5,119 nt of DNA from JAGPFW01 sp964535155. GTDB taxonomy: Bacteria > Patescibacteriota > WWE3 > UBA101185 > UBA10185. Positions 1 to 5,119 of the stretch are shown here, one piece after another. How positions within the stretch are numbered: position 1 is the first letter of the stretch; every line of letters starts with the position of its first letter. The position numbers and the translations under genes were made by a program. The notes under the pieces are model-generated. The model searched no databases. It was not told the DNA's origin and saw only the letters and a list, made by a program, of their open reading frames with translations. Where the stretch lies: assembly GCA_964535155.1 (NCBI GenBank), contig CAZHSR010000044.1, positions 1-5,119 of the forward strand, read 5' to 3'.

Positions 1-1068
1 TTATACATTGAAATTTTGCAGGAAAAACTTGAAATTAAGGTCAAAAAAGTCTTGCTCCCCAGATTAAAAGTTTCCAGAAAGGGGGATTTAAAAACGGATT
101 CTTTGGTTTTTGGGCCTTTTCCAAGCTCTTCTGCTACGCGGTTTGTTTTAAGAACTTTGCGAAAATATTTTCCTTACAGAGATTGTTTGCCTTCCAAGTT
201 TAAAAATTATTCTAATAAAAAGCGACCTTGTTTATATGGAGATTTAGGTCTTTGTTCTGCCCCTTGTACTGAAAAGATTTCACCACTAAAATACCGTCAG
301 CAAATTTTAAAAATTCGTGATTTTTTAAATGGAAAGTCTAGTAAAATTATTTCCTCTTTAGAAAGCCAAATGCTAGTGGCTTCCAAGACTCAAAAGTACG
401 AAGATGCGCGAGAATTTAGGGATATGTTGCAAAAGTTTAATTATGTCCGTGAGAAAAGGATTCCTGCAGATTTATATGCTCAAAAGCCAGATTTGGTGCA
501 AGATTTGGCTTACATGGCTTTGGAGCAGTTGCAAGTGGCTTTGCCAAATTTGGAAACTTTGCCAAGTCGCATAGAATGTTACGACATTTCTAACCTAGGT
601 GCTGAAGATGCTGTTGGGTCAATGGTTGTGTCGGTTGCTGGGAAGTTGCAAAAAAGCTTGTATCGTCGGTTTAAAATTAAGACTCAAAACCTGCCAGATG
701 ATTCTTCGCGTATGGCGGAGGTTTTGTTTAGGCGGTTAAGAAGGGGTTTGGAAGCTGAAAATTCTGATGATTCCGCTGAAAAAGCCGATAAAAATTGGAA
801 TCTTCCAGACCTTTTGGTAATGGATGGTGGAGCTCCGCAACTTTCGGTTGTGTTGCAGGTGCTAGAGAAAATGAATCTAAACCATATCCCAGTTGTAGGC
901 CTTACAAAAAAGGAAGAGATTTTGGTTTATTTTGATGGCGAAAAGTACACTCAAGTTAAAATGCCAAAAGAAAGCGAGGGTTTAAAATTGCTAATTCGCC
1001 TGCGAGATGAGTCACACAGATTTGCGCAAGATTATCACCATAAGTTGCGTTTAAAAAGAATTGCATAA
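1..1068 (+). CDS. uvrC: UvrABC system protein C (excinuclease subunit C), 5'-partial, no C-terminal HhH domain
   Basis: UvrC is the nuclease that cuts on both sides of a UvrAB-marked DNA lesion in nucleotide excision repair, in the cytoplasm. The frame is open to the window edge, so the start and most of the N-terminal GIY-YIG nuclease domain lie upstream; the TTG at 16 is not a credible start. Counting from that codon, the end of the GIY-YIG region is the GPFPSSSATRF segment (33-43). Four cysteines (57, 72, 80, 84) match the four that hold the iron-sulfur cluster in E. coli UvrC (154, 166, 174, 178). A UVR (UvrB-interacting) motif covers about 113-148. The RNase H-like nuclease domain follows: ECYDISNLG with D190, a DD pair at 228-229, VMDGGAPQL with D270, and DESHRF with H334. 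The protein stops 16 residues after that His, where other UvrC proteins continue into tandem helix-hairpin-helix motifs. Family assignment is secure; loss of HhH is seen directly. Confidence 0.95.
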   Translation, partial: LYIEILQEKLEIKVKKVLLPRLKVSRKGDLKTDSLVFGPFPSSSATRFVLRTLRKYFPYRDCLPSKFKNYSNKKRPCLYGDLGLCSAPCTEKISPLKYRQQILKIRDFLNGKSSKIISSLESQMLVASKTQKYEDAREFRDMLQKFNYVREKRIPADLYAQKPDLVQDLAYMALEQLQVALPNLETLPSRIECYDISNLGAEDAVGSMVVSVAGKLQKSLYRRFKIKTQNLPDDSSRMAEVLFRRLRRGLEAENSDDSAEKADKNWNLPDLLVMDGGAPQLSVVLQVLEKMNLNHIPVVGLTKKEEILVYFDGEKYTQVKMPKESEGLKLLIRLRDESHRFAQDYHHKLRLKRIA

Positions 1069-1079
1069 ATTGATATACT
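1051..1079 (+). promoter_or_regulatory. Predicted extended -10 promoter for the PF04020 gene and secG
   Basis: The -10 hexamer TATACT (1074-1079) is preceded by TG one base upstream (1071-1072), giving the extended -10 pattern TGnTATACT. A partial -35, TTAAAA (1051-1056), lies 17 bases upstream of it, inside the end of uvrC. The expected transcription start, about 7 bases after the hexamer, is 1085-1087, which coincides with the ATG at 1086, and no Shine-Dalgarno sequence precedes that ATG. The mRNA could therefore be leaderless. This is pattern matching only; AT-rich DNA yields such hexamers by chance, although the TG extension and 17-base spacing improve the case. Confidence 0.5.
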
Positions 1080-1085
1080 ATTATT

Positions 1086-1499
1086 ATGAAGCCCTTTATT
1101 AGAACATACTTCCTCACCTTCTTAGCACTTTATTTAACCCAATATCTTGTAGGAGGCTTTAAATACGCAGGAGAATTTTCCAGCCCTTACATCCTATTTA
1201 CCTTAGCCCTTTGCCTAGTCCAATTTTTCATATTTCCAGTCTTTAAAATCTTAGGATTTCCCACAAAAGGTCTTGGTGGCCAACTTTTACGAGTAATTTT
1301 AGCGGGATTAACAATTTATATTTCTGCTACTTTAATAGACGGATTCACTGTTGTTTCCACAATCCTTCCCGAAGTTCGAGTTACAGATTTTGTTCTACCT
1401 TCCAAGTATTTAAGCCCTATAGAATCCTTAGTAGCTTCTTGTCTAGTATTTAGTATAATGTACGGGTTCTTTAATTGGTTGTGTTCAGGAAAAAAATAA
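1086..1499 (+). CDS. Phage holin family 4_2-type (PF04020-like) four-helix membrane protein
   Basis: A 137-residue, very hydrophobic protein with four likely transmembrane segments at about 6-24, 32-58, 67-85 and 109-132. The pattern matches the PF04020 family: a first helix ending in a Gly-Gly-Phe turn, a second ending in a Phe-Pro-x-Phe-Lys-Ile-Leu-Gly-Phe-Pro segment (about 50-59), a third ending in Leu-Ile-Asp-Gly-Phe (83-87), and a final helix. Despite the family name, chromosomal members are common small membrane proteins of unknown function, and nothing here shows lysis activity. Between helices 3 and 4 there is an about 20-residue loop (about 89-108) that looks longer than usual for the family. 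The ATG at 1086 is chosen because helix 1 begins right after it. It follows uvrC by 17 bases and ends one base before secG, suggesting co-translation. The family call is by recognition, not by a profile search. Confidence 0.75.
   Translation: MKPFIRTYFLTFLALYLTQYLVGGFKYAGEFSSPYILFTLALCLVQFFIFPVFKILGFPTKGLGGQLLRVILAGLTIYISATLIDGFTVVSTILPEVRVTDFVLPSKYLSPIESLVASCLVFSIMYGFFNWLCSGKK
1487..1491 (+). promoter_or_regulatory. Shine-Dalgarno sequence for secG
   Basis: AGGAA lies 8 bases before the secG ATG at 1500 and inside the last codons of the upstream membrane-protein gene. It is the only good ribosome binding site seen before any of the four visible starts in the window, and it supports the ATG at 1500. 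Confidence 0.6.
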
Positions 1500-1718
1500 A
1501 TGTTAACAACACTAAAAATAATACAAATAATTATTTCTTTTTTATTAACTGCATTTGTATTGGTGCAGTCAAGGGAAGGCGGATTAAGTTCTGCTGTTAG
1601 TGCTGGAGCAGGATATAGGTCAAAAAGGGGAATGGAAAAGGTTATTTTTGTAGGCACAATAGTCCTAGGAATTCTTTTTTCTTTTAACTCTCTTTGGTTG
1701 ATCTATTTGGCGGAATAA
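1500..1718 (+). CDS. secG: Preprotein translocase subunit SecG
   Basis: SecG is the small auxiliary subunit of the SecYEG channel in the cytoplasmic membrane and assists SecA-driven protein export. The 72-residue product has the family architecture: a first transmembrane helix (about 4-23) running into Leu-Val-Gln, the conserved cytoplasmic loop with GGLSS (27-31), a Gly/Ala-rich stretch, an Arg-Gly-x-Glu-Lys segment (43-47), and a second helix (about 48-69) containing FSFNSL-like residues. Length is normal for a minimal SecG. The start ATG directly abuts the TAA of the upstream gene, which suggests coupled translation, and a good Shine-Dalgarno sequence sits 8 bases upstream. The MurA-like gene begins 15 bases after the stop, so all are probably in one transcript. 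There is no sign of truncation. Confidence 0.93.
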   Translation: MLTTLKIIQIIISFLLTAFVLVQSREGGLSSAVSAGAGYRSKRGMEKVIFVGTIVLGILFSFNSLWLIYLAE

Positions 1719-1733
1719 GAGTTTTTTTATTTT

Positions 1734-2854
1734 ATGCATTCTATAAAAGTGGAAGGAAAAGCTTCTCTTAATGGCTCTGTTACTCCTTCTGGTTCTGCTA
1801 TTTCTGCCTCAAAATTAATCTTGGCTTCTTTATATGCTTCAGAAGAGGTAACTTTACAAAATGTTCCTAGAGTAGGCTTTGTGGAAAACGACATTGCTTT
1901 AATTGAATCTCTTGGTGGAAAATGCACTTGGGTAGGGGATAACAAGCTTAAGATTGATACTTCTGGAGTAAACACTCATAGAATTCCTTTTGAAATAGGT
2001 TCTAAAAATAGAACAGCTTTACTTGCTGCTGGACCTTTGTTATTTAGATTTGGAAAAGCAGTAATTCCCAAGCCCGTTAATACTTTACAAAAAGTTAGCC
2101 CAATCGACAGGTTTATTTCGGTTTGGGAGGATTTAGGCTTTAAAGTAACCGAGGATTCTGATTGGATCAGCCTTGAAACTTCTGATGCGGAAGCCAAAAA
2201 TATAAGTTTTAAATCAAATACTCATTCTGGTACAGCAAATGCAATTTTGTCAGCCTTGTTTGTAAAGGGGACAACTGTCATAAATAATGCTGCTGAAGAG
2301 CCAGAAATTGATGACTTAATCGATTTTTTGAGTTTGATTGGGGGAAATGTCAGTCGCACGGAATCTAGAAGAATTGAGGTTAATGGTGGGAATATTTTTA
2401 GAGGCGGACTATTTGAAGTTCAGGCGGATAAAAATGAAGTGGTCTTTTTTGCTGTTGCTGCTTTGATTACTAAAGGCACGGTTACGATTAAAAATGTTGA
2501 CAAAATTTCTGTTGCCGCATTTTTAAGCGTTTTAAATAAAATGGGTGCAAATTTTGAATTTCAAGGCAATGATTTAACAGTTTGGCATGGCGGTGAGGCT
2601 TTTGCATCTGTTGATGTAACTTCTAATCCTGCTCCCGGGTTTATAACCGATTGGATGCCTGCATTATGTGTTTTAGTCACTCAAGCTGAAGGTACCAGCA
2701 CTCTAACCGAAGGGGTTTACAGTGGCGTTTGGGATTATGTGCGTGATTTAAACAGGATGGGTGGGAAAATTGGTTTGAAGTCAGACCCCTCTGATGGGGA
2801 AGTCACTCAAGAAGAAGCCATTACAGTCCAAGGACCTACCACCCTTCGGCCTGT
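1734..2854 (+). CDS. MurA-like UDP-GlcNAc enolpyruvyltransferase homologue with altered active site, 3'-partial (gap)
   Basis: The MurA/EPSP synthase family moves enolpyruvate from PEP to an acceptor; true MurA makes the first committed peptidoglycan precursor in the cytoplasm. The visible 373 residues align almost without gaps to E. coli MurA (419 residues): the start MHSIKVEG, NVP (43-45), the GPLLFRFG segment (100-107), HSGTAN (164-169), NAAEEPEI (185-192), PGFITD with D306 (equivalent to Asp305), and an LxRMG segment (339-343). Arg93 matches Arg91 and Arg372 matches Arg371. However, Lys22 and Asn23 become Ala22 and Ile23, Cys115 becomes Thr117, Arg120 becomes Ser122 and Arg331 becomes Val332. 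MurA chemistry is therefore doubtful, so no gene symbol is given. About 48 C-terminal residues, including the Arg397 position, would lie in the N run. The ATG at 1734 fits the family start; upstream there is only a weak GAG. No promoter is obvious, so expression probably comes from the operon with secG. Confidence 0.88.
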
Positions 2855-2954
2855 NNNNNNNNNNNNNNNNNNNNNNNNNNNNNNNNNNNNNNNNNNNNNN
2901 NNNNNNNNNNNNNNNNNNNNNNNNNNNNNNNNNNNNNNNNNNNNNNNNNNNNNN
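2855..2954. other. Assembly gap (100 N)
   Basis: An uninterrupted run of exactly 100 N, a common placeholder for a gap of unknown length. It hides the 3' end of the MurA-like gene, any intergenic sequence, and the 5' end of the MraY-like gene. By comparison with E. coli MurA and B. subtilis MraY, about 48 plus 7 or more residues are missing, roughly 170 bases, so the true gap is probably larger than 100. Reading frames on the two sides happen to match, which makes a false 764-residue fusion. Confidence 0.98.
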
Positions 2955-4028
2955 CTATATCTTTTTTCAGCATTAATAATTTCCGCAATCCTTTACCCTA
3001 TCTGGATAAAATTCGTTTATACCTTTCAAATGGGCGAAAGAATCAGAGAAGATGGCCCCACTACTCATTTAAAGAAAAAGGGTACTCCTACAATGGGAGG
3101 CCTAGTCTTCATTTTTGCCGTTTCCCTGATTACTTTTATTTTCAATCGTTCCAGAACTCAAACCCTTTTTCCAATTTTTGTAGCTTCGTTAGCCGCCCTT
3201 TTTGGCTTAATAGAAGATTTTACAAAAGTTTTCAGGTCTACAAGTTCCGTTACAGAGGAAAATCCTTTAAAACTCCCAATCCTTCGCCTCTTTTCCCCAA
3301 TAACCCGCCCCATCAACAAAATTCTAGGCAAATTCCTCGCCTCATTTAAAGAGTTTTTTTCCGTTTTAGGTAGCCGAGCGGATAAAGGACTCCAATCCTA
3401 TCAAAAATTTCTTTTTCATTTAGGCATAGGGGGATTCGTAGCTTACTGGACATATTTTAAACTTGGCTGGCACACAATTTGGTTCCCCCTCCTAGGCGAT
3501 GTTAACCTAGGACTTTTCTACCCAATATTTATAATTCTTCTCTTTATTACAATCCTAAACTTTGTCGCCTTCACAGACGGTTTAGACGGCTTGGCAGGTG
3601 GTCTTGGTTTCATTACGCTTTGTGCCTATTGGGTTTTGGCTGTAGTTTTAGGCTATTTTTCGCTGGCAAATTTTATTGCCACATTTGTTGGCGCCCTCAT
3701 CCCGTTTTTGTACTTTAATATTCACCCAGCACGCGTATTCATGGGAAATGTTGGCTCGCATGTTTTGGGTGCGGTTTTGGTGATGTTAGCAATCATTATG
3801 CATCGTGAGTTCGCACTTTTCATTCTTTTAGCAGTCTTCATAGCCGATGGGATTTCTAGCCCACTTCAGTCTTGGTCTGTAAAGTTGACCAAGAAACGCT
3901 TGTTTAGAATGGCTCCGCTTCATCATCACTTTGAGCTTTTAGGTTGGCCAGAAACAAAAGTTACCATGCGATTTTGGCTTTTTGGAATTTTCTTTGCTTT
4001 TCTAGGTATTTTTGTCGCCCTGTTATAA
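2955..4028 (+). CDS. mraY: MraY-like phospho-N-acetylmuramoyl-pentapeptide transferase, 5'-partial (gap), with insertion and altered acidic residues
   Basis: MraY transfers phospho-MurNAc-pentapeptide from UDP to undecaprenyl phosphate, giving lipid I at the inner face of the membrane, with Mg2+. The 357 visible residues (numbered from 2955) begin within the first transmembrane helix and carry the family motifs: REDGPTTHLKKKGTPTMGG (31-49), FTDGLDGLAGG (206-216), FNIHPARVFMG (254-264), and FRMAPLHHHFELLGWPE (317-333). Two key acidic sites differ: the Asp-Asp pair after helix 3 reads Glu87-Asp88, and FMGDVGS reads FMGNVGS (Asn265). An extra block of about 46 residues (about 96-142) lies between that pair and the KGL..YQK segment, in the loop expected to face the cytoplasm. 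Perhaps ten N-terminal residues and the start codon are in the N run. The stop overlaps a predicted promoter for ftsW. Family membership is clear; whether the enzyme has normal activity or substrate is not. Confidence 0.92.
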   Translation, partial: LYLFSALIISAILYPIWIKFVYTFQMGERIREDGPTTHLKKKGTPTMGGLVFIFAVSLITFIFNRSRTQTLFPIFVASLAALFGLIEDFTKVFRSTSSVTEENPLKLPILRLFSPITRPINKILGKFLASFKEFFSVLGSRADKGLQSYQKFLFHLGIGGFVAYWTYFKLGWHTIWFPLLGDVNLGLFYPIFIILLFITILNFVAFTDGLDGLAGGLGFITLCAYWVLAVVLGYFSLANFIATFVGALIPFLYFNIHPARVFMGNVGSHVLGAVLVMLAIIMHREFALFILLAVFIADGISSPLQSWSVKLTKKRLFRMAPLHHHFELLGWPETKVTMRFWLFGIFFAFLGIFVALL

Positions 4029-4029
4029 T
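4021..4029 (+). promoter_or_regulatory. Predicted extended -10 promoter for ftsW
   Basis: TGTTATAAT is a perfect match to the extended -10 consensus (TG, one base, TATAAT). The hexamer at 4024-4029 contains the mraY stop codon TAA (4026-4028). The expected start of transcription is near 4036, leaving a leader of about 8 bases before the ftsW ATG at 4044. No convincing -35 stands 16-18 bases upstream, which extended -10 promoters can tolerate. It could give ftsW expression independent of the upstream genes; a chance match in AT-rich sequence is possible. Confidence 0.45.
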
Positions 4030-4043
4030 TTTTCTAACTAAAG

Positions 4044-5119
4044 ATGCCCCTTAGAAAGCAAAAGACTGCAAAAAATTATCAAAAAACTACTCCACTTTTA
4101 ATTACTGTGTTTTCGCTGTTAATTTTAGGAATTTTTGCAATTTACAATTCCACAGTTTTTTATTCGCAAAGTATTTATGGCTCGCCTTATAAATTTACTT
4201 TTTTACACTTAGGATGGGTGGTAATTGGCCTTGTTGGTTTTTTGCTCTTTTACTTTTCTCATTATAAAAATTGGATAAAATATGCCTCCGTATTTTTTGT
4301 AGGGACCCTATTTTTACTGCTAATCCTTTCGTTTTTTGGCTTTTTTACCTTTCAATTAAACCTCTTTGAATGTTCCGCTTCCAGAGCTTTTGTTCCTTGT
4401 ATAAATGGTGCTTACAGATGGCTTCATATAAATTCCGCGCCTCTTCCAGAAATTCCATTGTTAGGAGTTTTGAGCCTGCAACCTTCCGAATTGGCAAAAA
4501 TGACAACCATACTTTTTATTTCGGCTCTAGTTTACAAGAAATTTGCAAATACCAAGAACGAAGATGAAAAAACCCTGTTCATTTCCTTTTTCCTTCCAGT
4601 CGCCCTGGTCTTTGGAATGATAATTTTGCAACCAAATATGTCCACAGCTTCCTTAATTTTGCTAATCTCAGTGGCAATTTATTTTGGTTCTGGAGCTTCA
4701 TTAAAGCCTTTGTATATTTTGGGACCAGCGCTAATTATGCTCTTTTTGCTTTTTATCTTAGCTTCTCCATATAGAAGGCAAAGGTTTTTAACTTTACTCT
4801 CTGGAAGTGATGCCGCAGATACAGCACTTTCCTCGGGGTATCATACTCGCCAAGTTTTAATTTCTTTAGGTTCCGGCGGTCCCTTTGGAGTAGGAATTGG
4901 CCAGTCTAGGCAAAAGTACCAGTATTTACCAGAAATAGCCTCAGATTCCATTTTTGCAATTATCGGCGAAGAGCTGGGCTTCATTGGCACAGTTTCCTTT
5001 GTTCTGTTGTATTCATATTTAATATATCAAGGCTTTTCAATAGCTTCTTCCGCCCCCGATCTCTTTTCAAAATCTTTAGCAGTGGGTGTCACCTCATGGA
5101 TGGGTTTGCAGTTTTTTGT
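4044..5119 (+). CDS. ftsW: FtsW/RodA-family (SEDS) peptidoglycan glycosyltransferase, probably FtsW, 3'-partial
   Basis: SEDS proteins polymerise lipid II into glycan strands in the membrane together with a class B penicillin-binding protein; FtsW acts at the division site. The frame runs from ATG 4044 to the window end without a stop (358 residues). A charged N-terminus (1-15) is followed by helices at about 17-38, 54-71, 80-100, 151-165, 178-195, 199-215 and 222-240. Conserved segments are NGAYRWL (121-127), LQPSELAK (145-152), LQPNMSTA (195-202), YRRQRFLTLL (243-252), SLGSGGPFGVGIGQS (274-288) and KYQYLPEIASD (291-301), then FAIIGEELG (304-312). Asp301 matches the catalytic Asp297 of E. 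coli FtsW. The loop between helices 3 and 4 is enlarged, with Cys110 and Cys119 and an extra Pro-rich piece at about 131-144. No Shine-Dalgarno is visible; the start is chosen because it gives the normal short cytoplasmic tail. The final one or two helices lie outside. RodA is less likely given the neighbouring mraY. Confidence 0.92.
   Translation, partial: MPLRKQKTAKNYQKTTPLLITVFSLLILGIFAIYNSTVFYSQSIYGSPYKFTFLHLGWVVIGLVGFLLFYFSHYKNWIKYASVFFVGTLFLLLILSFFGFFTFQLNLFECSASRAFVPCINGAYRWLHINSAPLPEIPLLGVLSLQPSELAKMTTILFISALVYKKFANTKNEDEKTLFISFFLPVALVFGMIILQPNMSTASLILLISVAIYFGSGASLKPLYILGPALIMLFLLFILASPYRRQRFLTLLSGSDAADTALSSGYHTRQVLISLGSGGPFGVGIGQSRQKYQYLPEIASDSIFAIIGEELGFIGTVSFVLLYSYLIYQGFSIASSAPDLFSKSLAVGVTSWMGLQFF

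Noticed and set aside
1086..1499. Prophage or lysis cassette suggested by the holin-type family name
   Set aside because: No endolysin, phage gene or attachment site is nearby; chromosomal PF04020 proteins are common outside phages.
1721..1733. T-rich tract before the MurA-like start as an intrinsic terminator after secG
   Set aside because: No GC-rich inverted repeat precedes the T run; it is plain AT-rich spacer.
1316..2197. Minus-strand frames opposite the PF04020 gene, secG and the MurA-like gene
   Set aside because: They are antisense shadows of recognisable genes, with no start signals or familiar motifs.
3371..3390. tRNA-like D-arm / box A resemblance (TAGCCGAGCGG)
   Set aside because: It lies inside the mraY frame, and no matching acceptor stem, anticodon arm or T-arm follows at proper spacing.
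1734..4028. A single 764-residue MurA-MraY fusion protein
   Set aside because: The frame is continuous only because 100 N are read as unknown residues; each side matches a separate, normally independent family, and both lack terminal sequence.
4370..4567. A 65-residue frame inside ftsW
   Set aside because: It overlaps a strongly conserved SEDS coding frame and has no recognisable family features.
4629..4652. FtsW motif QPNMST instead of QPDLGT as a lost catalytic residue
   Set aside because: Asn at this place occurs in FtsW proteins of other phyla, and the catalytic Asp301 is present, so this is ordinary variation.

Overview
This is a 5.1 kb AT-rich fragment of a bacterial chromosome that appears to come from a metagenome scaffold, because it carries a run of exactly 100 N. 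All genes are on the + strand, tightly packed, and read with the standard code (no in-frame UGA). The compact layout, a UvrC without its C-terminal helix-hairpin-helix domain, and strongly divergent cell-wall enzymes suggest an uncultivated, reduced-genome lineage such as the Candidate Phyla Radiation (Patescibacteria, perhaps Microgenomates-like). That placement is inference; no rRNA or marker tree is available here.

Layout: (1) 1-1068 is the 3' part of uvrC (nucleotide excision repair), ending right after the nuclease domain. (2) 1086-1499 is a four-helix membrane protein of the phage-holin-4_2 (PF04020) type, preceded by an extended -10 promoter placed so that the transcript could be leaderless. 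(3) 1500-1718 is secG, which starts on the base after the previous stop. (4) 1734-2854 is a MurA-like enolpyruvyltransferase, cut by the gap at 2855-2954. (5) 2955-4028 is an MraY-like transferase lacking only its extreme N-terminus. (6) 4044-5119 is an FtsW-type SEDS glycosyltransferase that runs off the window. No stretch above 300 bases lacks a gene.

The last three genes would serve first-step precursor synthesis (MurA), lipid I synthesis (MraY) and glycan polymerisation at division (FtsW); SecG belongs to the secretion channel. The notable feature is uneven conservation. The MurA-like protein lacks the residues at the E. coli Lys22, Asn23, Cys115, Arg120 and Arg331 positions. The MraY-like protein has Asn in place of the metal-binding Asp of the FMGDVGS motif, Glu for the first Asp of the DD pair, and a roughly 46-residue cytoplasmic insertion. 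FtsW keeps its catalytic Asp. The apparent continuous frame from MurA into MraY is an artefact of the N run, not a gene fusion.
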